Of a DNA stretch of 64,000 nucleotides, positions 1 through 8,296 are shown in pieces. Source of the DNA: Bacteroidetes bacterium ADurb.Bin174 (GTDB lineage: Bacteria > Bacteroidota > Bacteroidia > Bacteroidales > Paludibacteraceae); NCBI GenBank assembly GCA_002070265.1, contig MWCX01000083.1:78668-142667 (forward strand). The letters are read 5' to 3'. The translations under genes were made by a program, and so were the position numbers. The notes beneath the pieces are model-generated. The model ran no database searches and was not told where the DNA came from. It saw only the letters and a program-made list of their open reading frames with translations. Position 1 is the first letter of the stretch. Each line of letters begins with the position of its first letter.

Positions 1-251
1 TCATTGTCGTACTTAGGATCACCGATTGCACCGAAAAGTACGGCATCAGAGCGCATGCACAACTCATGAGTTTCTTTGGGATACGGATCCCCAACTGCAT
101 CAATAGCCCATGCACCTGTGATGCCTTCCTCATATTGTAAATTGTGCCCGAATTTTTTACAAATGGCTTTAGTCACTTCTAAGGCCTGCCTGGTGATTTC
201 AGGACCTATACCGTCACCGGCTAATACTGCGATTTTGAGTTGTTGATTCAT
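1..251 (-). CDS. leuB: 3-isopropylmalate dehydrogenase, N-terminal part (cut by window edge)
   Basis: Third step of leucine synthesis: oxidative decarboxylation of 3-isopropylmalate; the same enzyme acts on methylmalate in the citramalate route to isoleucine. The 83 visible codons begin [20 protein letters not shown], the nucleotide-binding N-terminus of the isocitrate/isopropylmalate dehydrogenase family, and continue through [18 protein letters not shown] and [14 protein letters not shown], typical LeuB blocks. The ATG at 251 is preceded by AT-rich sequence without a Shine-Dalgarno. It is the last gene seen of the leu operon, 251 bases after cimA; the gap holds a dispersed repeat. The C-terminal three quarters lie beyond base 1. 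Confidence 0.93.
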   Translation of the reverse strand, partial: MNQQLKIAVLAGDGIGPEITRQALEVTKAICKKFGHNLQYEEGITGAWAIDAVGDPYPKETHELCMRSDAVLFGAIGDPKYDN

Positions 252-290
252 ATTTTTTTGTTTTGTTATTTTTAATGATGTAACTTTTAG

Positions 291-507
291 AAGTTAAGTA
301 GTTGGTAGTTAGTAGTTGGTAGTTTTTTTTTGAAGTTATTGAAGTTAAAGAAGTTAGGGAAGTTAGCGTGTTCCGGGGTCTGGGGTCACGTGGTCTGATT
401 CGTTCTTTGTTATTCGTTCTTTGTCTTTATTCTTTATTCTTTGCTCTTTGTTCTTCACTTTTCATTTTTAGTTTTTAGTTCTTAGTTTATAGTTTTTCGT
501 TCTTAGT
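291..507 (+). repeat. Modular simple-word intergenic repeat, copy 1
   Basis: Between leuB and cimA. It is built of short reiterated words in order: GTAGTTGGTAGTTAGTAGTT, GAAGTTATTGAAGTTAAAG, a GC-rich block GTTCCGGGGTCTGGGGTCAC, then TTCGTTCTTTG/TTCTTTATTC words and TTAGTTCTTAGTTTATAG. The same block order recurs in inverse orientation at 12005-12200, with fragments elsewhere. No ORF or obvious terminator is seen in it. Its end overlaps the last codons of cimA. Confidence 0.75.
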
Positions 508-2104
508 TGTTCTTGCCGTTCTCCCCTTCAATAATATTCAGCATTTTCTCCGTTGCTTTGATGGCAGATACAGTTTGGTCAGTTGATAATCCTCTTGTTC
601 TGAATGTTTTATCATTGAATTTCCAAGTGATGATGGTTTGTACCATAGCATTTGTTTGTCCGCCGGGTGGAATATAGACCTCATAATCCAATAGTTCCGG
701 TGTGGGCTTATTTAATTTTTTGTAGATTTTATACATGGCTTTTGAAATAGCATGATATTGTCCTTCACCTGCAGCCGATTGTTGATAAACTTCTCCGTAG
801 ATTTCCATCTTAACGATTGCCATCGGACGTAAGCCTTTACTGATAGCTGTGCTGTAATCCAGTACTTTCACAGGACTGTCATCCCTCGTTGAGTTTTTGA
901 TAATGTCGGATACGATAAAGGGCAATTCTTCAATGGTAACCACTTCCTTTTTATCACCCAATTCAATGACACGTTGAGTAACCAGTGCCATCATTTCGTC
1001 GTCCAGTTCAATGCCCAACATCCGTAAGTTTTGAATGATATTGGCTTTTCCGGATGTTTTACCTAAGGCATAAACCCTTTCCCGACCGAAACGTTCAGGT
1101 AATAAATCATTGTAATACAGATTGCGTTTGTTATCGCCATCAGCATGAATTCCTGCTACCTGCGTAAAAACATTGTCGCCGATAACAGGCTTGTTGGCAG
1201 GAATGCGTATTCCCGAATAGGATTCCACCAGTTTACTTACATCGTTGATTTTACTCTCGTCTATATTGGTTCTTTTTTTCGATTGATCATGTAGTACCGC
1301 AATGGTACTGGATAGAGGAGCATTGCCTGCACGCTCGCCCAAACCATTGATGGTTACATGTACGCCTTTCACGCCTGCTTTTACAGCTTCAAATATATTG
1401 GAAACCGCTAAATCATAATCGTTATGCGCATGAAAATCGAAATGTAAATCAGGATAACGACCCACCATCTTTATGCAGAATTTGAATGTTTCCGAGGGAT
1501 TTAATATGCCCAAAGTATCAGGTAACATGAAACGTGCAATGGATTCATCTTTCAGATTATCCACCATATAAAACACATAATCTTCGGAGTCGCGCATGCC
1601 GTTCGACCAGTCTTCAAGATAAATATTGACGGTAATACCCATCTCACGTGCATATGCCAGGACTTGCCTGATGTCGGCCAAGTGTTGGTCGGGAGTTTTT
1701 CTTAATTGATGTTTACAATGATTCTCAGAACCCTTACACAAAAGATTCACTACCTTGCAACCCGCGTTCTGTGCCCATTCCAAAGAAGTCCTACCATCTA
1801 CAAAACCCAATACTTCCACTTTGTCAATATGTCCATTATCTTTTGCCCATTGCGCAATCCTTTTGACAGAAGCATATTCACCATCCGAAACACGTGCAGA
1901 GGCAATTTCGATTCTATCCACCCGCAATTCTTCCAACAGAAGCTTGGCTATGCTCAGTTTTTCAGCCGTTACAAATGATACTCCAGAGGTCTGTTCCCCG
2001 TCGCGCAGGGTAGTATCCATGATTTCGACGAAGCCCCCTAAATCCCCCAAGGGGGACTTTGGGGTAGGTTCTTCTTTGAAATTTATATTGTCAAGATTTT
2101 TCAT
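503..2104 (-). CDS. cimA: (R)-citramalate synthase-like protein (LeuA family, Leptospira CimA type)
   Basis: Condenses acetyl-CoA with a 2-oxoacid; citramalate synthase uses pyruvate and opens a threonine-independent route to isoleucine through LeuCD and LeuB. The 533 residues hold a DRE-TIM catalytic barrel ([16 protein letters not shown] from about residue 29; FHAHNDYDL; HADGD) and a C-terminal LeuA-type allosteric domain (about 390-533, with VYIPPGGQTNAMV). Stretches such as VDRIEIASARVS, VNIYLEDWSNG and PERFGRERVYALGK resemble, from memory, Leptospira CimA much more than leucine LeuA; an alignment was not run. Residues about 13-26 ([12 protein letters not shown]) are encoded by a GC-rich palindromic repeat and extend the N-terminus beyond the family norm. 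An internal start is unlikely because the repeat directly abuts the catalytic motif. Isopropylmalate or homocitrate synthase are the alternatives. Confidence 0.8.
   Translation of the reverse strand: MKNLDNINFKEEPTPKSPLGDLGGFVEIMDTTLRDGEQTSGVSFVTAEKLSIAKLLLEELRVDRIEIASARVSDGEYASVKRIAQWAKDNGHIDKVEVLGFVDGRTSLEWAQNAGCKVVNLLCKGSENHCKHQLRKTPDQHLADIRQVLAYAREMGITVNIYLEDWSNGMRDSEDYVFYMVDNLKDESIARFMLPDTLGILNPSETFKFCIKMVGRYPDLHFDFHAHNDYDLAVSNIFEAVKAGVKGVHVTINGLGERAGNAPLSSTIAVLHDQSKKRTNIDESKINDVSKLVESYSGIRIPANKPVIGDNVFTQVAGIHADGDNKRNLYYNDLLPERFGRERVYALGKTSGKANIIQNLRMLGIELDDEMMALVTQRVIELGDKKEVVTIEELPFIVSDIIKNSTRDDSPVKVLDYSTAISKGLRPMAIVKMEIYGEVYQQSAAGEGQYHAISKAMYKIYKKLNKPTPELLDYEVYIPPGGQTNAMVQTIITWKFNDKTFRTRGLSTDQTVSAIKATEKMLNIIEGENGKNN
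2031..2069. repeat. GC-rich palindromic repeat, copy A (inside cimA 5' end)
   Basis: Core CCCCCTAAATCCCCCAAGGG followed by GGACTTTGGGG; the CCCCC-AA-GGGGG part forms a short hairpin. It is read through in frame at the 5' end of cimA. Related copies lie at 3769-3802, 6451-6478 and 6655-6717. Confidence 0.85.
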
Positions 2105-2205
2105 TTTCTATAATTGTTATTGTTATTTTACTTTGGAGAATTTGGTGCTTTTGGGCAGTTTCGCTTTTACCAAATCATACGAATGTTTTATTCATATGCA
2201 ATTAT

Positions 2206-3540
2206 CTATTTGTTTTCCAGTAATTTATCTAAGTGTTCCACATAATAAAAAGGCACGTTGTAGAGTTTGAAAATTTTACCTTCTAGTGTTTTTACTTCGT
2301 CTATTGATAATGGATTGTTCCAAATTCGTACAGCTATATCTTGATTTGATGCGTTCATAAATTGATGAAGTGAGCGCAAATGTGCATTATGTCCCGATTT
2401 TACTTCAATAGGTATTAATTTGCCGTTAATGTTTTTCACAAAATCGACTTCGGCAGATGAACTTTGAGTGCCTCGTACCCAGAAATTTCTTTTTGCAGCT
2501 ACATTGCTTGTTGATGAAATAAGTTCTTGTGCTACAATCTGTTCTGCTAAATTACCTCGCCAAGCATCTTGTAAGTCAGCAACGTCAAGTATTTCTTGTT
2601 GTACGCCCGCTACAAAGTTTACTAAGCCGCTGTCAAACCAAAATAATTTTGGTTTTCGTTTCGTTTCAGGCAGTATCGGCAAAACAGCACTTGTGGTGGG
2701 ATAACTCAGTTCTATAACGTGCGTTTTTTCTAATGTTCTGAAAGCTTCGCCCACTTCACGCGCTCTGTAAGCAGATTGTGCAAAATTACCAAGTGAAATT
2801 TGTTGTGCTGCCTGTGTCCAACCAACTGATAAAATCAGCCTGATAATATTTTTCTGAGTTTCTGTTCGAGCGTATTTTTCCACATCATCTTTGTAGCCAA
2901 CCAGTAGCGAATTGTAAATGTCTGTAAGTCGTACAATATCTTGATGTTCAGCAAAGTTACTGACAACTTCAGGCATTCCTCCTATCAATGAATATATTTT
3001 GAACATATCGCTCATTAACTCATTCATTCCCGATGGAACTTCAAGATTTTCAGTAGCCTTTTTTAACTCAGTTTTTCCCATTGCTCCTAAAAACTCACTG
3101 AATGAGCAAGGTCGTAATGTCATATATTGTACTCTGCCCACTGGAAAGGAGATATGTATGTCCATTAATGTTTCCAAAAGTGAACCGGCAGCAATTATGT
3201 GAAACTGCGGAAATTCTTCGTAAAAATACCGCAACATAGCTACTGCTTTGGGTGAATTTTGTATTTCATCAATGAAAATAAGCGTTGGCTTTTGATTTTG
3301 CTGTATATTTTTGAACAGAAATACTTTTGAAATTACTTCTCGAACATCATTGCTCTCCTCAAAAATTCCTACTTCGTATTTTTTTTCAAGATTTAAGCTG
3401 ATGAAGTGGTCAAATTGCTTTGCAAATTCATTAACCAATGTTGTTTTTCCAACCTGCCTTGCACCCCTTAAAACCAATGGCTTTCGCTTCGGATTTTTAG
3501 CCCAATCTTCTAATTTTGTGATTAAATTTCGGTATATCAT
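2206..3540 (-). CDS. AAA+ ATPase with DUF4143-type C-terminal domain
   Basis: 444 residues. Walker A is LRGARQVGKTTL (about residues 24-35) and Walker B is PTLIFIDEIQ (about 85-94), followed by AAGSLLE sensor sequence. The C-terminal half has the winged-helix and nuclease-like region of DUF4143 proteins (AKRNFWVRGTQSSSAEVDFV and IPIEVKSG, where the E-V-K resembles a PD-(D/E)XK core). The family is widespread and often mobile in Bacteroidota; its biological role is not established, and I do not assign one. It sits inside the leu operon between leuD and cimA, in the same direction but with its own promoter and a tandem-repeat array upstream. This suggests a later insertion rather than a leucine function. 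The start ATG at 3540 lies shortly after a good -7 element. Confidence 0.85.
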   Translation of the reverse strand: MIYRNLITKLEDWAKNPKRKPLVLRGARQVGKTTLVNEFAKQFDHFISLNLEKKYEVGIFEESNDVREVISKVFLFKNIQQNQKPTLIFIDEIQNSPKAVAMLRYFYEEFPQFHIIAAGSLLETLMDIHISFPVGRVQYMTLRPCSFSEFLGAMGKTELKKATENLEVPSGMNELMSDMFKIYSLIGGMPEVVSNFAEHQDIVRLTDIYNSLLVGYKDDVEKYARTETQKNIIRLILSVGWTQAAQQISLGNFAQSAYRAREVGEAFRTLEKTHVIELSYPTTSAVLPILPETKRKPKLFWFDSGLVNFVAGVQQEILDVADLQDAWRGNLAEQIVAQELISSTSNVAAKRNFWVRGTQSSSAEVDFVKNINGKLIPIEVKSGHNAHLRSLHQFMNASNQDIAVRIWNNPLSIDEVKTLEGKIFKLYNVPFYYVEHLDKLLENK

Positions 3541-3562
3541 ACATTTTATTGATTATCAGTTG

Positions 3563-3596
3563 CAAATGTACTAAAATGTTTCAAATCACAGGCAAA
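3563..3596 (-). promoter_or_regulatory. Promoter of the DUF4143 ATPase gene
   Basis: On the minus strand a -7 element TACATTTG (3563-3570) matches the Bacteroidota consensus TAnnTTTG. A TTTTTG at 3593-3598 serves as a -33 element with a 22-bp spacer, slightly long. The spacer and -33 element lie inside the first unit of the 33-bp tandem repeat. Confidence 0.6.
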
Positions 3597-3660
3597 AATC
3601 ATTAAAAAATGTTTCAAATCACAGGCAAAAATCATTAAAAAATGTTCCAAATCACAGGTA
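3574..3660. repeat. Three tandem 33-bp repeats upstream of the ATPase gene
   Basis: Units begin TGTTTCAAATCACAGGCAAA and end AAATCATTAAAAAA. The TG of each unit falls at 3577, 3610 and 3643, an exact 33-bp period (about three helical turns). The first two units are nearly identical; the third has TTCC for TTTC and is incomplete. There are no spacers, so it is not a CRISPR. The array covers the promoter spacer, the -33 element and upstream DNA of the ATPase gene, as expected for an operator array. Confidence 0.85.
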
Positions 3661-3758
3661 AATCCAAAATTTCAAACGAATGATCTCAATATTTATTTGT
3701 AAATAAAAATTTATTGTCAAATGATGGTTCAGTTTACTGTTAATTGGAAACTTTTTGT

Positions 3759-4382
3759 TTAGCACTCACCCAAAGTCCCCCTTGGGGGATTTAGGGGGCT
3801 TCTTTTCCTCTCAAACTCTTCAATCAACTCTTTTTTACTTAATAAATAATCAATATCATCCAAACCGTTCAGCAAACACTCTTTTTTGTAAGCATTGATT
3901 TCGAAAGTTTCAGCGACTTTGTTGGCATTATTGGTAATGACTTGGTCTTGAAGATTGACGGTCAATGTTGTTTTGGGGTTTTTCTTTACAGCTTTGAAAA
4001 TATCATTCAAAAATTCCGGACTCACAACAACGGGAAGAATCCCATTGTTCAGGGCATTGTTTTTAAAGATATCGGCAAAGAAGCTGGAAACCACTACCTT
4101 AAATCCGTAACCGCCAAGTGCCCAGGCGGCATGCTCACGACTTGAACCGGAACCGAAGTTTTTCCCTGCTACTAAGATGCTGCCTGTGTAAGTTGGATTG
4201 TTTAACACAAAGTCGGATTTGGGTGTACCATCCTTTTGATAACGCCAATCGGCAAATAGATTATCTCCGAAACCTTCTTTATCAATGGCTTTCAGAAAAC
4301 GAGCCGGAATAATTTGATCTGTATCCACATTCTCAATAGGAAGAGGCACTACCGATGAAATCAATGTTTTAAATTTTTCCAT
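3759..4382 (-). CDS. leuD: 3-isopropylmalate dehydratase small subunit
   Basis: Small (swivel-domain) subunit of isopropylmalate isomerase, working with LeuC on isopropylmalate and on citramalate. The N-terminus [30 protein letters not shown], followed by [19 protein letters not shown], is diagnostic. I start at ATG 4382 (207 residues) rather than at an upstream in-frame GTG at 4403, because LeuD proteins begin at this methionine and the GTG lies in a dispersed repeat. The last 15 residues ([13 protein letters not shown]) are encoded by a GC-rich palindromic repeat, which has replaced or extended the natural C-terminus. It is separated from leuC by the GxxExxY gene, an unusual interruption of a normally contiguous leuCD pair. 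Confidence 0.95.
   Translation of the reverse strand: MEKFKTLISSVVPLPIENVDTDQIIPARFLKAIDKEGFGDNLFADWRYQKDGTPKSDFVLNNPTYTGSILVAGKNFGSGSSREHAAWALGGYGFKVVVSSFFADIFKNNALNNGILPVVVSPEFLNDIFKAVKKNPKTTLTVNLQDQVITNNANKVAETFEINAYKKECLLNGLDDIDYLLSKKELIEEFERKRSPLNPPRGTLGEC
3769..3802. repeat. GC-rich palindromic repeat, copy B (inside leuD 3' end)
   Basis: Sequence CAAAGTCCCCCTTGGGGGAT then TTAGGGGGCTT, the inverse of copy A. It encodes the last residues of LeuD in frame and supplies the sequence just before its stop codon. Confidence 0.85.
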
Positions 4383-4390
4383 TATTGTTA

Positions 4391-4507
4391 GTTTTTGGGA
4401 CACAAATTACGCTAATTACACGAATTGACACAAATTTTTAAAATAAGCCGTTTCCGTTAAAAATCAATTTGTGTAATTTGTGAAATTTGTGTTCAAGTTC
4501 ATTTACT
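4391..4507. repeat. Direct repeat flanking the GxxExxY gene, left copy
   Basis: About 117 bp beginning GTTTTTGGGACACAAATTAC and ending AAATTTGTGTTCAAGTTCAT. It pairs with 4911-5027 at a 520-bp distance. Internally it is an imperfect inverted repeat: CACAAATT words on the left and AATTTGTG words, spaced about 9 nt, on the right. The stop codon of the GxxExxY gene (4503-4505) lies inside it. Confidence 0.85.
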
Positions 4508-4898
4508 TTCTATCATTCGTAAAGATTTTTCGGCTAAATTTAGCAGATGTCCCAAAGTTCAGCAAATAACCGATTTCTATATCCTTAGCTTTCAGATAGT
4601 TAATTAGCTGAGCTTCGTGTGCCGGATTTAACTCTTTACCTGTTTTAAGTTCTAAAATAATACAATCTTCCACTAAAATGTCTGCATAATAAGTGCCTAC
4701 GACCCGTCCGTCAAAATAAACTTTAATCTGCTTTTCTGTTTCACATTTCAAACCTTCATCTTTCAAAGCAAAATAGAGTGCATTTTTATAAACATTTTCT
4801 AAAAAACCATATCCTAACTCATTGTGAACTCTGTAAAAGTTCGACAAAATAATATCGACCAAATCTTTTGAAACAATATCTTCAAAATTATTACTCAT
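4503..4898 (-). CDS. GxxExxY family protein (PD-(D/E)XK-like)
   Basis: 131 residues. It contains the signature GYGFLENVYKNAL (G-x-x-E-x-x-Y type) near residue 28 and a later nuclease-like core, ADILVEDCIILELKTGKEL, in which D, E and K could form a PD-(D/E)XK centre. The family is frequent and multicopy in Bacteroidota and has no settled function. I start at ATG 4898 (MSNNFEDIVSK) instead of an in-frame TTG further upstream, which lies in the flanking repeat. It is inserted between leuC and leuD, flanked on both sides by a 117-bp direct repeat. This suggests a cassette that moved or was duplicated by recombination; no transposase is seen. Confidence 0.88.
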   Translation of the reverse strand: MSNNFEDIVSKDLVDIILSNFYRVHNELGYGFLENVYKNALYFALKDEGLKCETEKQIKVYFDGRVVGTYYADILVEDCIILELKTGKELNPAHEAQLINYLKAKDIEIGYLLNFGTSAKFSRKIFTNDRK

Positions 4899-4910
4899 AG
4901 TTGTTGTTTT

Positions 4911-5027
4911 GTTTTTGGGACACAAATTACACGAATTGGCACAAATTTTTAAAATAATTCTTTTCTGTTAAAAATCAATTTTTGTCCATTTGCGAAATTT
5001 GTGAAATTTGTGTTCAGATTCATTTAC
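4911..5027. repeat. Direct repeat flanking the GxxExxY gene, right copy
   Basis: Begins GTTTTTGGGACACAAATTAC and ends AAATTTGTGTTCAGATTCAT, like 4391-4507. Relative to the left copy it lacks one 9-nt word in the left arm and has an additional one in the right arm, so the two copies differ by steps of the 9-nt unit. Confidence 0.85.
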
Positions 5028-5060
5028 ACTTACAATTTGTGACATTAGTGTTCTGTATTA

Positions 5061-6497
5061 TTATGGCATTATTATCTTACCACTTACTGCGGCTGCAGCT
5101 GCTATTAACGGACCTGCTAAAATGGTACGTGTGCCGGGACCTTGACGTCCTTCAAAGTTTCGGTTGGAGGTGGATACAGCATACTTTCCTGCAGGTACTT
5201 TATCATCATTCATTGCCAGACAAGCCGAGCAACCCGGCTGGCGAATGGCAAATCCGGCATCTTCTAAAATTTTGTCCAAGCCTTCTTCTTCAATCTGCTT
5301 GCGAACTTTCCAACTGCCAGGGACAAGCCAAGCCGTAACATTTTTAGCTTTTTTCTTGCCTTTCACGTAGTTGGCAAACAGGCGAAAATCTTCGATGCGT
5401 CCGTTAGTGCAACTGCCAAGAAATACATAGTCAATCGACTTGCCAAGCAGTTTTTCACCCGGTGCAAAGCCCATATAATCCAAGGATTTTTGGAAAGAAA
5501 TACGTCCGGCTTCATCCACTTCATCCAATGTCGGGATGCTGTCGCTGATACGCATTCCCATACCCGGATTGGTGCCGTATGTAATCATCGGCTCAATTTC
5601 GGATGCATCAAAAGTCAGTTCCATGTCAAAAACAGCATCATCATCCGATTTCAACGTTTTCCAATAAGCCAGTTTTTCATCCCACTCTTCGCCTTTCGGA
5701 GCAAATTCACGTCCTTTTACATAATTAAATGTAGTCTCGTCCGGTGCAATCAAACCACCGCGAGCACCCATTTCAATGGAAAGGTTACAAACCGTCATTC
5801 GTTCTTCCATCGTCATATTGCGGATGGCTTCTCCCGCATATTCGACAAAATAACCCGTAGCACCGCCTGTGGTTAGTTTGGAAATCATATAAAGAGCCAA
5901 GTCTTTCGAAGTTACGCCCGGTTTAAGCTTGCCGTTAAAAGTAATTCGCATGGTTTTGGGTCGGGTTTGCAAAATGCACTGCGTAGCAAGCACCATTTCC
6001 ACTTCACTGGTGCCGATACCGAAAGCAATTGTTCCGAAAGCACCGTGGGTAGAGGTGTGACTATCACCACAAACGATGGTCATGCCTGGTTGGGTAAATC
6101 CGTTTTCCGGACCGATCACATGCACAATACCGTTTTTGATGTGTCCCAAAGGATAATAAATCGGCATATTAAACTCTTTTGCATTTTTTGCAAAAGTTTC
6201 CAATTGGTGACGAGAAATCGGATCTTTTACCGGTTTATCCTGATCAATGGTTGGTATGTTGTGGTCAGCCGTCATGGTGGTCAGCTCCGGACGAAAAACC
6301 TTTAAGCCACGTGCCCGTAAGCCATTAAAAGCTTGCGGACTGGTTACTTCATGACAGAAATGGCGGTCAATGTAGAGTTGCGTGGGTCCGTTTTCTATGA
6401 TTGAAACTACATGTGCATCCCATATCTTGTCGAAAAGGGTGGTCCTCCTAGCCCCCCTGCCCCCCAAAGGGGAGATTTGTTGTTTGTTTGCAGTCAT
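5061..6497 (-). CDS. leuC: 3-isopropylmalate dehydratase large subunit
   Basis: Aconitase-family [4Fe-4S] subunit; with LeuD it isomerises 2-isopropylmalate, and citramalate to methylmalate. 478 residues. Family blocks include [15 protein letters not shown], the cluster cysteines in FLGSCTNGR and GCSACLAMN, and the C-terminal [12 protein letters not shown]. The N-terminus [20 protein letters not shown] is partly encoded by a GC-rich palindromic repeat. LeuC homologues normally reach TLFDKIWD within a few residues of the start, so about 12 residues are added. Second gene of the operon, 220 bases after leuA. Confidence 0.96.
   Translation of the reverse strand: MTANKQQISPLGGRGARRTTLFDKIWDAHVVSIIENGPTQLYIDRHFCHEVTSPQAFNGLRARGLKVFRPELTTMTADHNIPTIDQDKPVKDPISRHQLETFAKNAKEFNMPIYYPLGHIKNGIVHVIGPENGFTQPGMTIVCGDSHTSTHGAFGTIAFGIGTSEVEMVLATQCILQTRPKTMRITFNGKLKPGVTSKDLALYMISKLTTGGATGYFVEYAGEAIRNMTMEERMTVCNLSIEMGARGGLIAPDETTFNYVKGREFAPKGEEWDEKLAYWKTLKSDDDAVFDMELTFDASEIEPMITYGTNPGMGMRISDSIPTLDEVDEAGRISFQKSLDYMGFAPGEKLLGKSIDYVFLGSCTNGRIEDFRLFANYVKGKKKAKNVTAWLVPGSWKVRKQIEEEGLDKILEDAGFAIRQPGCSACLAMNDDKVPAGKYAVSTSNRNFEGRQGPGTRTILAGPLIAAAAAVSGKIIMP
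6451..6478. repeat. GC-rich palindromic repeat, copy C (inside leuC 5' end)
   Basis: GCCCCCCTGCCCCCCAAAGG followed by GGAGATTT, a variant of the same family as copies A, B and D. It is translated in frame near the LeuC N-terminus as ISPLGGRGA. Confidence 0.75.
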
Positions 6498-6654
6498 ATT
6501 TTTTCAATTATGATTTTATAAATTTGTTTATAAAGTTTCCATCGTATTGGAAAATAGTTTTCATTATAATGGAAGTTTTTTTACAAATATACTCTAATGC
6601 TTTGTAATTCGATTTCAATATCAGATTTATAAATTAGTAAAATTAATTACTCTA

Positions 6655-6717
6655 CCCCCACAAAAGTCCCCCTTCGGGGGATTTAGGGGGCTTTTTAGGG
6701 GATTTAGGGGGCTGTTC
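6655..6717. repeat. GC-rich palindromic repeat, copy D (leuA-leuC spacer), with internal duplication
   Basis: Contains AGTCCCCCTTCGGGGGATTT followed by AGGGGGCTTTTT, then a second AGGGGATTTAGGGGGCT. The GTCCCCC-TTCG-GGGGGAT part is a stable tetraloop hairpin. It lies directly after the leuA stop codon, where it could stabilise a transcript 3' end or tune readthrough to leuC; that role is inference. Confidence 0.85.
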
Positions 6718-8211
6718 TTACTTCACAAACTTATTGATTGCATCCACATACGCTTCGAGTGAGGCTGCCACAATATCGGTATTGGCACCGAAACCGTAGT
6801 ACACACTACCATCGTGTTCCACTTGCATATGCACTTTACCCACATCGTCGCTTCCGCGGCTGATGGCTTGAATGGTAAATTCCTGCAAGGTCATATTTCG
6901 TTTGATGATTTGCTTCATGGCTTTGATGGCAGCATCTACCGGACCGTTTCCGCTCGCTGCAGCTTCAAATTTTTCACCGGCAATCAGAAGTCCAACACTT
7001 GCAACCGATTTCACACCAATTCCCGATGTAACTTGCAGATAATCCACTTTAATACGTTGGTTGGCAGTCCGCTCCATTCCGGCAAGCATTAGCACGTCGT
7101 CGTCGTTGATGTCTTTCTTTTTATCCGCTAATTTAAGGAATTTTTCGTAAATTTCATCCAATTTTCCATTATCTACTTCAATACCAAGTATACTCAAACG
7201 ATGTTTCAATGCAGCACGACCGCTTCGGGCTGTCAGCACGATTGAATTTTTATCGATACCCACATCGGTCGGATCCATAATTTCGTAGCTTTCCCGGTTT
7301 TTCAGCACACCGTCCTGATGAATACCCGACGAGTGTGCAAACGCATTGCGTCCAACAACTGCCTTATTCGGTTGTACAGGCATATTCATCAAGCTTGAAA
7401 CCAAGCGACTTGTCGGGTAGATTTTCTGTGTATTGATATTGGTGTCAATTCCCAGTCCTTTGTGAGATTTTAGTATCATCGCGATTTCTTCCAGGGAAGT
7501 ATTTCCTGCTCTCTCGCCGATGCCGTTGATGGTCACTTCCACTTGACGAGCACCGTTCAGTACGCCTGCCATGGTGTTGGCGGTAGCCATACCAAGGTCG
7601 TTGTGGCAATGCGTGGAAATAACTGCTTTATGGATATTTGATACATTTTCAAAAAGATATTTGATTTTTTCGCCGTACTGCCAAGGAAGGCAATAACCTG
7701 TTGTATCAGGGATATTCACCACGGTAGCACCTGCTTTAATCACCGCTTCCACCACACGAGCCAAATATTCATTATCCGTACGTCCGGCATCTTCACAATA
7801 AAATTCCACGTCTTCCACGAATTTTTTAGCATATTTTGTAGCCAAAATAGCACGTTCAAGAATTTTTTCCTGCGTGGAATTAAATTTATATCGGATATGC
7901 TGTTCTGAAGTTCCCAATCCGGTGTGGATGCGTTTACGCTTAGCATATTGCAGAGCTTCCGCAGCTACTTCGATATCTTTCTCTACGCCACGAGTAAGCG
8001 CACAAATCACCGGCCATGTAACGGCTTTTGAGATTTCTTCTACTGATTTAAAATCACCTGGACTTGAAATCGGGAAACCTGCTTCTATAACATCTACGCC
8101 AAGCAGTTCCAGCGCTTTGGCCACTTGAATCTTTTCAACTGTATTCAACTGACAACCCGGAACCTGTTCGCCATCACGTAAAGTAGTATCAAAAATAAAG
8201 AGTTTTTCCAT
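6718..8211 (-). CDS. leuA: 2-isopropylmalate synthase
   Basis: First committed step of leucine synthesis: acetyl-CoA plus 2-oxoisovalerate. 497 residues with the HMGL-like barrel ([15 protein letters not shown] from residue 7; [37 protein letters not shown]) and a C-terminal LeuA dimer/allosteric domain (about 380-497). I start at ATG 8211 (MEKLFIFD); the in-frame ATG at 8241 lies in the terminator hairpin of the leader and would add ten residues absent from the family. First structural gene of the operon; expression is probably set by the attenuator at 8225-8365 and the promoter at 8387-8417. Confidence 0.96.
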   Translation of the reverse strand: MEKLFIFDTTLRDGEQVPGCQLNTVEKIQVAKALELLGVDVIEAGFPISSPGDFKSVEEISKAVTWPVICALTRGVEKDIEVAAEALQYAKRKRIHTGLGTSEQHIRYKFNSTQEKILERAILATKYAKKFVEDVEFYCEDAGRTDNEYLARVVEAVIKAGATVVNIPDTTGYCLPWQYGEKIKYLFENVSNIHKAVISTHCHNDLGMATANTMAGVLNGARQVEVTINGIGERAGNTSLEEIAMILKSHKGLGIDTNINTQKIYPTSRLVSSLMNMPVQPNKAVVGRNAFAHSSGIHQDGVLKNRESYEIMDPTDVGIDKNSIVLTARSGRAALKHRLSILGIEVDNGKLDEIYEKFLKLADKKKDINDDDVLMLAGMERTANQRIKVDYLQVTSGIGVKSVASVGLLIAGEKFEAAASGNGPVDAAIKAMKQIIKRNMTLQEFTIQAISRGSDDVGKVHMQVEHDGSVYYGFGANTDIVAASLEAYVDAINKFVK

Positions 8212-8224
8212 AATTTTTTGTTTT

Positions 8225-8260
8225 AAAAAAGCCTTTCCCATTTGAGTGAGAAAGGCTTTT
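8225..8260 (-). terminator. Attenuator terminator in the leu leader
   Basis: On the minus strand AAAAGCCTTTC and GAAAGGCTTTTTT form an 11-bp stem around a 12-base loop, ending in a U-run, immediately before leuA. CTCACTC at 8244-8250, which spans the end of the left arm and the loop, is complementary to GAGTGAG (8290-8296) just after the leader-peptide stop codon. The terminator therefore competes with an antiterminator pairing. Confidence 0.88.
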
Positions 8261-8296
8261 CAGTTTTCTTATAATAAATACATACCAAACTCACTC

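Noticed and set aside
1755-2270. 171-codon plus-strand ORF
   Set aside because: Antisense to the cimA 5' part; composition and lack of motifs mark it as a shadow.
3574-3660. 33-bp repeats as a small CRISPR array
   Set aside because: Units are contiguous without spacers, only three, and no cas genes are present; they lie on a promoter.
4383-4403. GTG start for leuD at 4403
   Set aside because: It lies in the direct repeat; ATG 4382 gives the standard LeuD N-terminus.
4899-4925. TTG start for the GxxExxY gene
   Set aside because: Its codons come from the flanking repeat; ATG 4898 gives a normal family N-terminus.
4391-5027. Insertion sequence between leuC and leuD
   Set aside because: No transposase; terminal structures are direct, not simple terminal inverted, repeats. 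Described instead as a repeat-flanked cassette.
8212-8241. Upstream start for leuA (ATG 8241)
   Set aside because: It lies in the attenuator hairpin and adds residues absent from LeuA proteins.
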